NCBI GenBank assembly: GCA_014529385.2 | Contig: CM043969.1 | Coordinates: forward strand, 27,873,946-27,937,945 | Direction: 5' to 3' | Length of the DNA: 64,000 nucleotides | Origin: Adiantum capillus-veneris | Taxonomy: Eukaryota; Streptophyta; Polypodiopsida; Polypodiales; Pteridaceae | Shown here: positions 45,876 through 55,565 of the stretch, in pieces | Layout of the letters: each line of letters opens with the position of its first letter | How positions within the stretch are numbered: the stretch's first letter is position 1 | Notes under the pieces: model-generated | What the model was told of the DNA's origin: nothing | The model's input: the letters and a program-made list of their open reading frames with translations, nothing else | The model's database searches: none | Position numbers and translations under genes: made by a program

Positions 45876-48071
45876 ATGCACCTACGCTTTGGACGAGTGT
45901 TAGAGCACGAGCATATTGATAGTGCCTCCATTTACGCGGGCACCCATTATCCTTCCATGCTAGGGTCTATGCTCTCAGCAGGGACCCAAGGTAGTGCAAC
46001 CCAAGACCCAAATATAGCGGCTAGCGACTCTTCCTTTGAATACGATATTATGGAAGAGCATCTTACACAAAGTCCCGGGGGAACAAATGAAACCGTGCCT
46101 AGCTGGGCCCAACAACCTGGAACTAATATTTTTAGCCGTTTGATGGAAACTTTTAGTAGAGCTACGCGCTCTGAACCTACGGCTAGTGAAGTAAACGAAG
46201 GGGGTGGGGAAGTAGAATCACCATTCACATCTCCTGTAGACCCCACACTCCCTCAGAGTGTCCACGTGGACATTCTACCTACCTCATTTAATGAAGGCCC
46301 TACCGAGCTACCACCTTCCAAAGTCGCCTCTAAGGTAGCGGTGACTAAAAGTCAAAACACGGGAAGCAACATTGCATCCACCTCACGGCAACCCTCTAGT
46401 ACACCAAGTTTGGACAGGGTATTTCTCAATGAAAATTGGGAAAATGACCTACACACGGAGACTTTGACCGACCTATACATGGGCTACACATACCATGTGG
46501 GTTGGCTAGAAGTTGTACAATCCACATCTAGTGCCACTAGTCTAGAGGAACAACAACACATGATCTGCAATGTCATCCATAGGATTATCCAGTCCGAGAG
46601 GCAAAATCGAGGAATAAACATACCTTCGACGGGTCCTATGCGATTTTTAGACACGGGCAAAGGGAAACAACCCACTCTATCACAAATGGAGACTCCCCAA
46701 GTGAGTTCCATTGATCCCCCATATGTTGTTTCGCGAGGGGTCTCAATGCAATCTGAGCCCACAACTGATAGCTTTACTTTTCCAAGTCTAGCTCATCTTT
46801 CCCTTGATGACAACACGGCTACCATGCCTACCCCAATGATGGGCATGCCAAGAAACACACCATGGACCTCGTTTGTTAGTAAAGCACCGCTACATGGTAG
46901 CTCAATGCCTGCAATAGTACCTACAAGTGTGTACCAATCGAATGCACCTATGGGTCATCACACTCATGTGGTCCCTTACCCTCCCATTGTGTCAACTACC
47001 TATGCTCCACAACCACAACACCCAAGTTCTTATTTCCATGGGACTATACCGGCTAGCATTAGCATGTCACATCCGACGTCTGCTATGCCTAGGGCCACCC
47101 ATATGAACTATGGACCACCACATGGCACAACATTGTACCCAACGTGGAACCGAAGGGCTTCCTATGCGCCAAGCCCAATGCCAATACCTACTCTACATGT
47201 AGTCTCTGGAGTGCCTGCACCCACGGTGCCTGCTCACTTAGGTGACTTGGCAACATTTGCTCAAGCTATTGGTCGATCTATTGCTGAGAATATGCGTAAC
47301 ACGCCTGATAGAGAACCTAGAAGTAAGGCAGTACAAATAGCCAAGCTCACACAAAAATTTAGTGGAGACAGGGATGTGAGAAATCATATCGAAGTGTTTG
47401 AACAAATATGTGATTCTCTAGGAGAACACAATGACCTACATAAGAGCAATGCTTTAAGCCTAACCTTAAGTGGAAAGGCTGGGGATTGGTATAGAACCCT
47501 AAGGGTGGAAGAAAAAATGATTTACCCTACTCTTAGGAGACTGTTCTTAAAGGAATACGTACGAGAGGGAGTGCTTTGGGGTGTAGCCTCTCAGCTCCAG
47601 AAAGCCCAACGAGAGGAAGGAGAGTCGGTGAGAGACTTTATAAGTCGCTTGAAGCACCTGAATTCTCGTTGTAATCCAAATGAGCGCTTCAACAATAACC
47701 AATTGCTTGATAGATTCATTAGGGGATTACGACATGAGGATATCTACAATGGCCTAGTCATTAGAGGTATCACCACATGGGAAGCAGTCACCATCAATGC
47801 GATCCAATTGGAGGATAATCTAATGATTCACGGAGAAAGAGTGTCTGTTGAGTCTAAATCTATTAGCTCGCAAGCATCAGGGCATCAACCAATGACCCTA
47901 AAGCCTATTGCTAAGGAGCCAAAGATATCTGAGATGACTTTAGCACATCTCACCAAGGCTATTCAAGATAGTCTTAGAGACAATCGTGCTCCCCAAAACG
48001 ATCATATGTATCCAAGAAGGGAGCAGCAATGGGAACTGCAATGCCTGTGGGAGGTATGGTCATCAAGCTAA
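45876..48071 (+). CDS. Gypsy-3 gag (capsid part)
   Basis: The frame is open from 45,825, but the first ATG is 45,876 (MHLRFGRVLEHEHI). The N-terminal 470 residues are Ser/Thr/Pro-rich and apparently disordered. A Retrotrans_gag domain lies at about 47,330-47,860: IAKLTQKFSGDRDVRNHIEVF, ALSLTLSGKAGDWYRTL, LFLKEYVREG, ESVRDFISRLKHLN, LLDRFIRGLRHEDIY. The frame stops at 48,071, just where the zinc knuckle continues in the next frame, so gag is completed only by a frame change near 48,020-48,040. Gag packages the RNA into particles and is the only structural protein this element could supply. Confidence 0.88.
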   Translation: MHLRFGRVLEHEHIDSASIYAGTHYPSMLGSMLSAGTQGSATQDPNIAASDSSFEYDIMEEHLTQSPGGTNETVPSWAQQPGTNIFSRLMETFSRATRSEPTASEVNEGGGEVESPFTSPVDPTLPQSVHVDILPTSFNEGPTELPPSKVASKVAVTKSQNTGSNIASTSRQPSSTPSLDRVFLNENWENDLHTETLTDLYMGYTYHVGWLEVVQSTSSATSLEEQQHMICNVIHRIIQSERQNRGINIPSTGPMRFLDTGKGKQPTLSQMETPQVSSIDPPYVVSRGVSMQSEPTTDSFTFPSLAHLSLDDNTATMPTPMMGMPRNTPWTSFVSKAPLHGSSMPAIVPTSVYQSNAPMGHHTHVVPYPPIVSTTYAPQPQHPSSYFHGTIPASISMSHPTSAMPRATHMNYGPPHGTTLYPTWNRRASYAPSPMPIPTLHVVSGVPAPTVPAHLGDLATFAQAIGRSIAENMRNTPDREPRSKAVQIAKLTQKFSGDRDVRNHIEVFEQICDSLGEHNDLHKSNALSLTLSGKAGDWYRTLRVEEKMIYPTLRRLFLKEYVREGVLWGVASQLQKAQREEGESVRDFISRLKHLNSRCNPNERFNNNQLLDRFIRGLRHEDIYNGLVIRGITTWEAVTINAIQLEDNLMIHGERVSVESKSISSQASGHQPMTLKPIAKEPKISEMTLAHLTKAIQDSLRDNRAPQNDHMYPRREQQWELQCLWEVWSSS

Positions 48072-50217
48072 GGATTGCATAGTATTTAAGCGCGCGATGG
48101 CCAATAGACCAACCTTAGCATGGACAGACACACCTCGAGTGCCTGCATTGATGCCGGCCCCACCTCTTGAACAAACATCACAACATATGGTCCCTAGGGC
48201 CCAAAATGTTGTTCAAACAACACCCTTACCACCTCCAGTACTAGGACCGCAACCACCACATCCGAGAATCACTTCTGTGAATCAAGTGGGTTGTGAGTCA
48301 TCTATTTCTTATTTGGAAGGCTGTGAGGAAGATATAGATCCTAATATTGCCTATGGGTTGGATGTTCTTGAAGAAAGTCCACAATACTACATGGAGGACT
48401 ATTGGGGACAAGTCAAACCTGTATATCAAGTAGCTGCTCTTGCGGCAAGAGGCCAAAATATCAACTACACTGCTAAGAGACCACCTCTTCAATGCTATGA
48501 GTGTGGAGGTCCACATCGTGTAGCCGAGTGTCCTATTAGGCTACAAAATAACGCCACACTAATGCAAACCAATCAAGCGAGCACGTCTACAATGCCGATA
48601 CTCATGTGTAATCGATGTGGCATAGATCATTTGATTGCCCAATGTCCAAATAATCCAAATGCACCGAAGATCACGCCATTAAACTTGATTGAAGTTACCG
48701 AGGAGCCATCACCAAGTACACCCGTGGTACCAATAAACGCACTCACGCGATCGATGCTCCAAAAACAAAATTATATTCTTGAGGAAAGAGACACGGCATC
48801 AATTGACCAATCTCAGAAAAAGAAGAAAACACGAAGAAAGAGATCACAAAACGCAGCGAAGTCAGACCCCAGTTCAAAGACCAACATAGGGACTGGTGAC
48901 GACCCCGTATATGTGAACGACGCTGAAGAAGATTCTGATTCAGGTGAAACCATGGAGACCAAAACGACCACTAACATGGAAACCAACAAGGAAGATCTTC
49001 ATGAGCCACAATGGCCAGGATCCAAAAAGAAGATAGGAACTTATCCAAACCCTATAGAGGAGATTGAGCAAGTCAAGCATTTAAGGAGTTTGGTAGAAGA
49101 TACCCAAAGGGATCTAGAACCAGCACCTAGAAAGATCCAGATTACAGACACCGTGTTCCCTACACAACAACAACCTCACCAAGTCCATAGACCCTTGGAC
49201 ATACCTAGTGTCATCCAAGAAGAAAGTGACTTAAAGTCATGGGAAAGTGGGCGTACTCACTTCTTGATGGAAAGAATGTTTACAGAGGGACTACCTGATC
49301 CTATCAAAGAAATGGAGATCCCATCTTCCCCACATCAAGGGAATCAAGGCCAAAAGGTGCAGTTAAACATTGCCAAATTGATGGATTTCATGTCTTCAGA
49401 AGTTAGAACCACCATCATGTCCAAACTATATAAAGACCCTGAGCTAGTCTCAGCTCTTCGAGCCTTCCTCAATGGAGAACTGAAGTTTGGGCTACCACAA
49501 TTTGCACAGATGGATGGAGCTGGGGAGATGCCAATAGGGGAGGAACACTTAGATCCACAACCCAACCTAGATGAGAACCTTGTTATAAAAATACCTGTTA
49601 ACAAGTTGGGGCAATACTTTGAGGGTGATGAATCCAATGAGACTATACCAATCACTACTAAGGGATTAACTGTGAAGGAAATCCTTGATGGTGGTGTTGG
49701 GGTTAGCATTGTGACTAAAAATTGCTGGGAAACTATGGGAAGACCTCACCTTGCGACCACAACCATAGTAGTGAAGATGGCCAATGGGTCTATTGTTAAA
49801 CCTATTGGGATGCTAGAAGATCTCAAGATCAAGGTCTTTGGACATAAAATAAGGGTTACCTTCATTGTTATGGATTTCTCCAAACACACTATGGCATCGG
49901 AGATGATCTTAGGACGTCCTTTCATGAGGGAAGCAAAAATGGTGCATGACTGGTCTAAAAACCATGTCTACTTGCAGTTCCAATATTCTGTCATTCGAGT
50001 GGATCTTGTGACGGGTCGAGCACATCCTCTAGGAAAAAAGTTTATAATTGATCATAGATCTGACACCACCGTTCACTCGGCCCCATTGCAGTATTGTTAC
50101 ACGTGTAAAGCGGACACTGATGTTGGGGAAGATTCTCCCTATATGGATGTACTACCTGGGATGACTGAGTCGGACAATGTGGATTGGGTCCACCTAGCAG
50201 CAACCATAGACACTTAG
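48020..50217 (+). CDS. Gypsy-3 zinc knuckles and retropepsin-like protease
   Basis: The open frame begins near 47,986; the meaningful homology begins at about 48,020. Three zinc knuckles: CNACGRYGHQAKDC (48,030-48,075), CYECGGPHRVAEC (48,490-48,535) and CNRCGIDHLIAQC (48,605-48,645), the last two with CX2CX3HX4C spacing. A basic segment (KKKKTRRKRSQ) follows at 48,820. Near 49,560-49,980 is the protease-like domain: LTVKEILDGGVGVSIV (Asp-Gly-Gly at 49,687), VVKMANGSIVKPIG, ASEMILGRPFMREA. It stops at 50,217. This is the nucleocapsid plus maturation protease; no polymerase follows. Confidence 0.88.
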
Positions 50218-50259
50218 GGAAATAGGGGGACGACCTGGGTAACACCTGAGGGGGATGCA

Positions 50260-50733
50260 ATGCCACCACTCGTACCCTTAAATATGCTAGAAGCAATGTA
50301 TATAGCTTCTGACAAGACTCATCATAATATAACAAAGAAAACATACAAGTGGGTCCCTAAAGCTTCTTTAGCGACCATGGCTGATGCTAACAAACAGAAG
50401 CCTCGTAAGAAACGTCCCACTCCCTCTAAGAAAAGTAAGAAAATGTTGCGTTGGATTCCCAAACGACTATTGGAAGCCCAAGGCTACTATCAAGGAAATG
50501 ATCAAATCTGGGTGCCCAAACGTAGATTGTGTTCTTACCTGTCACCTGACCCATGTGAGCCCAATTTTGTAGCTCCAAAACGAATCGACAATCGCGGAAA
50601 GAAAAAAATCAGAGAATGCTACACACCCGCTCCAGAGCTAGTTTGGGTACCAAAGAAAGAACGATTTGTTCCACCTAGCTCACGAAGGGGGAGTCCCATG
50701 AAGCTTCTAGCTACTCATGTAATGCATCCATAG
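50260..50733 (+). CDS. Gypsy-3 basic ORF with four W(V/I)PK motifs
   Basis: 157 codons from ATG 50,260, downstream of the protease. Very basic (KKRPTPSKKSKKMLRW). Four spaced copies of a short motif: KWVPKAS, RWIPKRL, IWVPKRR, VWVPKKE. No known domain is recognised. It occupies the place where RT would lie in an autonomous element. It may be a nucleic-acid-binding accessory protein; that is inference from charge and position only. Confidence 0.55.
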   Translation: MPPLVPLNMLEAMYIASDKTHHNITKKTYKWVPKASLATMADANKQKPRKKRPTPSKKSKKMLRWIPKRLLEAQGYYQGNDQIWVPKRRLCSYLSPDPCEPNFVAPKRIDNRGKKKIRECYTPAPELVWVPKKERFVPPSSRRGSPMKLLATHVMHP

Positions 50734-52601
50734 AGGTAAAAGATTCTCCACAGTCTCCACTTACAATAGTGGACCTCCATAAAGCTACAAAGGAATCCAC
50801 ACCTCCCAGTATTCAAGAATCACCTGATGAACCACTTCAAGTTCGATCCTAGGAGAGTACCTTACCACCCTTGCAACTTGACGAGGCACCTAAGATCAGA
50901 GAAAACTACTGGCAAAAATCCTCACCTATTATCAAATGGAACGATTGGTTTCAAAGGGTGACGAGCTCATTTCAAACGGTATGATCTACCCAAGGAAGGG
51001 GGGAGTGTTTGCTGACGATCATCATTCACTTACTCCCCTCTCAACCTTCTTCCCTGACCTCTCAATCTCCCAATCTTAGGGAATGTACATATAAAGCTTT
51101 ATACTCACAAAAAACAAAAAAATAAATAAAGAGCAAGAGCAATTAGAAAACGAGTGCACAATAAAAGTCAAAACATTGACCCAGACCTACACATTCACAT
51201 CCGGTACACTGAAACAAAAACCTATGCCATAAAACACCTTTGATCCTCATCACTCGAGTGATGGAGGGTAGGTAAGATTAGTTTTGTTTTAGAGTTGAGT
51301 GATTAGCAAAGTCCTTTTTTCCACTGATGTGCCTCCTAGAGGTATTCTTTGTGTTTCTTAGTGTGAACAAGAACGGGTTGCGGGGGTTAGGATTTGGACC
51401 TTCATGGAATCTTTCTCTCATTCACACTTCAAATCAAGCGCGACCATCGACACAAACAGGTGTTTCTTATCCATTAGCATTGCCCCTTATCTTTTTGCAT
51501 CCATGTTTGTCTGCTTTGATTGTGATTGGTAGCATAATATTCAGCGCATTTGTTTAGCACCAAACGTTAAATTCAATGTAATTTTTTTGTCATAATCACT
51601 TGTCTAGGTTTAAAAATCAAGCAGTCTGACTAAGCTAGTTTGACCAAGTTAGGTGTTAGAGATCTTCTCTTAATACCATGGGGAATGCCTTCTTAATAAT
51701 TAATGGTTACTTAGGTTCTTAATCCAATTTAGGTAGCATTGTGTGAAATGTACTAGGGCTTTCTAGTGGGCTTGACCCTATTGACCTTTAGCTTAAGTAT
51801 TATAAAGGGAGTTTACTAGTGTGATGAGCATGGGGAGGTGTATTAGTGTTATATGACCCCCCAAAGTTACAAAATTAAAATGCTGAAAACGAACAAACAA
51901 AAAATCAAAGTGCCACAATGTAAAATTTTAAGCTGGAAGAGAAATCTCAGCTTGATTGGGTACTTCACTCACATGTATCGCCTATGGTACTAGAGCCCTA
52001 GAGGTTCCCAATGTGGGCACTTTTCCTTGAAAAGCAAAAAGCCCAAGGCATACAAAATAAGCACACACATCAAAATTGAATCACTGTGAAAAGACTTTGG
52101 GGGGTCAAAGAAAAGGTAATCAGTCAGGCGATGATTTCATGAGAAATTCCTTTTATCGTAGCTTAACTACAAGGTCTTCTAGGTATAGCCTCTAGTCAGC
52201 CCTCGAACATGAAATACTTGGCTCTCGCGATTAAACAACTTAATTGACCAGAGAAAATTAAGAAGCTTACCCATGGTATTAATAGGCAATCTCTAGTGCC
52301 TTTCAACCGTTAAATTAGCGACCCCGGACTTGTTTAATTTTTTACCTTTACATCTGTTTATGCATTTGATTATATTGCAATTTAATGTTTATTGCTGACA
52401 AATGGTTAAAAATTCTGTTACCAATCAATTTGTTTGCCTAAAATTGCATATGCTTTTTAATTGCTTATAAGAATGAAATTACTGTGCCAATGTTGTTTGA
52501 TTTTGCAGTGACTGAAGAAGGCTAAGGACATTCATCTCAAATGCTCTTCCACCTCGACGAACGCACTGCAACTCAATAGCTTCCGAGGACGGAATCTACA
52601 T
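50734..52601 (+). other. Gypsy-3 3' non-coding region
   Basis: About 1.9 kb without a convincing ORF; a 76-codon frame at 51,327 has no recognised similarity. The segment around 50,985-51,010 (PKEGGVFADD-like translation) and the end at 52,541-52,615 are shared with the element at the window's left edge. AT-rich, with several short polyadenylation-like signals (AATAAA at 51,122). Confidence 0.55.
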
Positions 52602-52615
52602 CAGGAAGGGGGGCA
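52602..52615 (+). other. Gypsy-3 polypurine tract
   Basis: AGGAAGGGGGGCA directly abuts the 3' LTR start; equivalent to 63-74. Confidence 0.85.
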
Positions 52616-53281
<666 letters not shown>

Positions 53282-53388
53282 GGGCTTATAAACAATGCAC
53301 AGGGAAAAAAACCTCCTAAAGAGGGAAAAAATGCCCTGACGGTCCTAAGTGTGTTTACACACATCACTACCACATGTATATGGTAATA
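53282..53388 (-). repeat. Copia-1 5' LTR, outer part
   Basis: Continues the LTR interrupted at 44,372: GCTTATAAACAATGCAC and AAAAACCTCCTAAAGAGG match 9,455-9,500. It ends TGGTAATA, one change from the intact TGGTAACA, and is followed by TAGGT. Confidence 0.88.
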
Positions 53389-53640
53389 TAGGTGATGTTC
53401 TTGGGTAGCCCAAAAGTTAACTTCCTTTCCTTTTCTTGGTCTTGATCCCCTTAACATTCCATGTCTGGATAATCAGCTCCTCCCTTACTGAGAGAGGAGA
53501 ATGAACCCCTCCACATCCTGAGACTCTCCTTTTGAGCTCTCTTTGTTGGTGTCCTCTTTCATCGGTCCTTTTCCATTCCCCACAAAAAAATGAAGTTTCT
53601 CGGGGGATCCAAATCAAGAGGGACGATAGACGTCGTCTCT
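53389..53640 (-). pseudogene. LINE-1 ORF2 N-terminus (endonuclease start)
   Basis: Minus-strand LIIQTWNVKGIKTKKRK (53,417-53,617 fragment) is the typical start of a LINE endonuclease (consensus-like W-N-V-x-G). The reading frame runs to the Copia insertion and resumes at 9,319. Confidence 0.8.
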
Positions 53641-54360
53641 TTTGGTCGGACGCAAGGTGGGGTGGAGTTTCCTCTTTCCAAGCTTATGTAGTCTCAAGTG
53701 ACCTGTAATCCCTTGTCTGCCTTCACCCTTGTGGCCCTCTTTAGGCCTGGGATTTACACTGCTGGCATAGTTTTCAGTGTCATAAACTTAGGTGGCAAGA
53801 TAATATGATTGCTTGGTCCTTTAGGGACGTGCAATGCGATTCAGTGCTTCTCCGCCGCTGTTTCCTACTGTTTGGTTACTTCTTTGTCACAAATCATAAC
53901 CTCTTTTTCTTTAGCTTCTCCTAACTCTTTGCTATTCTTTATCTATTTCTCACTCACTTCTACAATTGCTTCCATTTTGGAGTCTTGCATTGTCTGGTCG
54001 GTGTTTACTTTAACTTTCATGGGGCAGTCCTTGGCATAATGCCCAAATTTGTTGCACTCAAAGCATGCCCCAAAGTATGTCCCGAAGTTGAGTGAGATCT
54101 TGACAAGCCATGCTCCAACATTGATGACCATGCTCTTAGGTGGTGTCTTAGAAACATTCCAGCCAGTGCACACCCGATTAGAGGCCCTGCCACGTCCTCT
54201 TTTGTTAGGAACAAACAATGAGGTGCCTAGTTGACTTGCCAACATCCTGATATTATCCCACATCCAGCTTGGTAGCCCTGCAAACTCAACCCAAATTGGA
54301 TGTAACCCCTGGAGAGATTCTGCCGAATCAAGACCGGGCTCCCATGGTACACACCTCCTT
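53641..54360 (-). pseudogene. LINE-1 ORF1 (nucleic-acid-binding, CCHC)
   Basis: The minus-strand frame at 53,943-54,263 (extending with breaks to about 54,350) reads SWMWDNIRMLASQLGTSLFV, a DUF4283-like end, and the zinc knuckle CFECNKFGHYAKDC. This is a plant LINE ORF1 protein that coats the RNA. The 5' end is lost beyond about 54,360. The block 53,641-53,940 is the decayed ORF1-ORF2 junction. Confidence 0.8.
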
Positions 54361-54473
54361 CACGTACACACTTAATATGTAATGGAAGAGTTCTTATTTA
54401 TTTATAGATTGGGAAAACTTAATTACTTTGAAATTATTTCAATCAAGAAAAAATATTTGGCACTCTTTTTAAG

Positions 54474-54542
<69 letters not shown>

Positions 54543-54865
54543 ATACACACACACACACACCCCTTTCCATTTTGGGGCTATTTGAGATCATGTGCTATGT
54601 ATTGAAAATAGGGACCTAATCAAGTATCAAAGCGAGCTGTCGGGAGGGAGGTTATGGCTGTCATGTTAAAGGGAAATTGGACACCATAGAAGACTATTAA
54701 TTGCAAAATGCCGGCTAGATTCCAAGTTTTCCTTGAAGTAAACTGAGAAAATTTTGGTAGTGTACATACAAATATTTTTTTAAATTATAAACTTCTATGT
54801 CCATTGGATTTTCAAAACCAAAATTGAGCCACCCTTCAATCGACTTTCAAAATGAAAAGTAAAGT
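54361..54865. other. AT-rich spacer with a (CT)n(CA)n microsatellite
   Basis: A compound repeat (CT)n then (CA)n at about 54,476-54,560, the reverse complement type of the LTR tract but without LTR flanks. Otherwise no feature. Confidence 0.7.
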
Positions 54866-54975
54866 TTGAAGAAGTAGAGTAAAACCTTTTCTCATTTTTA
54901 CTTGGAGGGTTAAAAGTTGAAAGTTGAAAAGGTTCAAGATTCCAAGCTTAAGAGGAGAAATGAGACATTTTGTAA
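54866..54975. repeat. Flanking direct repeat, left copy
   Basis: The segment TTTTTACTTGGAGGGTTAAAAG ... AGATTCCAAGCTTAAGAGG ... ATGAGACATTTTGTAA resembles 59,010-59,107 (TTTTTACTTGAAAGGTTAGAAG ... AGATTCCAAACTTCATAGG ... ATGAGACGTTTAGTAA) in direct orientation. The two copies bracket the recombinase locus. Confidence 0.65.
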
Positions 54976-54981
54976 CGTGTA

Positions 54982-55094
54982 GGGAAAGGACCTCAAGTGT
55001 CCTTCCCCAAAAATAATTGTGACCACGTGGCGATTGGCGGAGGCCGGGAGCCACGTGGGAGCAATTATTTTATGGGGAATTGAGGTCCTTTCCC
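54982..55094. repeat. 113-bp foldback hairpin carrying two G-box cores
   Basis: The arms GGGAAAGGACCTCAA (54,982-54,996) and TTGAGGTCCTTTCCC (55,080-55,094) are perfect inverted repeats. Inner arms TTCCCCA/ATGGGGAA and ATAATTG/CAATTATT also pair. Nearer the loop are CCACGTGGC (55,023-55,031) and CCACGTGGG (55,051-55,059), both containing the G-box core CACGTG. It looks like a small foldback MITE next to the recombinase promoter. Confidence 0.85.
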
Positions 55095-55096
55095 GT

Positions 55097-55121
55097 CCGT
55101 CAAACGTCTAGGGAAAGGGGG
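55097..55121 (+). repeat. Possible left terminal inverted repeat of the recombinase element
   Basis: CCGTCAAACGTCTAGGGAAA followed by GGGGG is the inverse, with a few mismatches and indels, of CCCCCTCCCCTAGACTGTGA-CGG at 58,985-59,007 and of a second copy at 58,671-58,694. About 20 of 25 positions agree. It may be a terminal repeat or a shared regulatory motif. Confidence 0.45.
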
Positions 55122-55154
55122 TCATTTCGAGCGATGGTGTTTGAGCCGCATGGT

Positions 55155-55430
55155 CTCTTTCTGCTAGGGTTTGTGCATTCTTCTGCTTTATGCGAGGGTT
55201 TGTGCATGTTCTTTGCCTAAGGTGCATTCTTCCGCTTTCTGCAAGGGTTTGTGCATGTTCTTTGCCTAAGGTGCTCTCTGCTGCAAGGTTTGTGCAGGTT
55301 CTCCTAGGGTTTGTGCAGGTCGCCTTGTCCTAGGGTTTGTGCAAGTTTTATGCGCTGCTTAGGGTTTTCTGTGCGTAGGGAAGAGTGTTTCGCTTTGCCT
55401 AGGGCACGCATGGATTTTAGGGTTTTGAGA
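55155..55430 (+). promoter_or_regulatory. Telo-box-like repeat tract upstream of the recombinase gene
   Basis: At least seven copies of (T/G/A)AGGGTTT, many in the longer phrase CTAGGGTTTGTGCA, within 275 bp. The reverse complement AAACCCTA is the plant telo-box promoter motif. The longer phrase with TTCTTTGCCTAAGGTGC is also tandemly repeated. A promoter role is inferred. Confidence 0.5.
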
Positions 55431-55565
55431 GGTGGTGTTTTGAGGGGTCGAGTTCTGTAAGAAGTTTGGTTGCTGAAAAGCGAATGTGGAACTTTTTGGA
55501 AGGTATTTTGTGGGGCGAAACTCTGAGAGAGTATAGTGTCTTTTTGTTCGAAGGGAGAGCTTGGA

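Noticed and set aside
50734-52601. Possible hidden RT or integrase in Gypsy-3
   Set aside because: No RT, RNase H or integrase motif could be read in any frame; only short unrelated frames.
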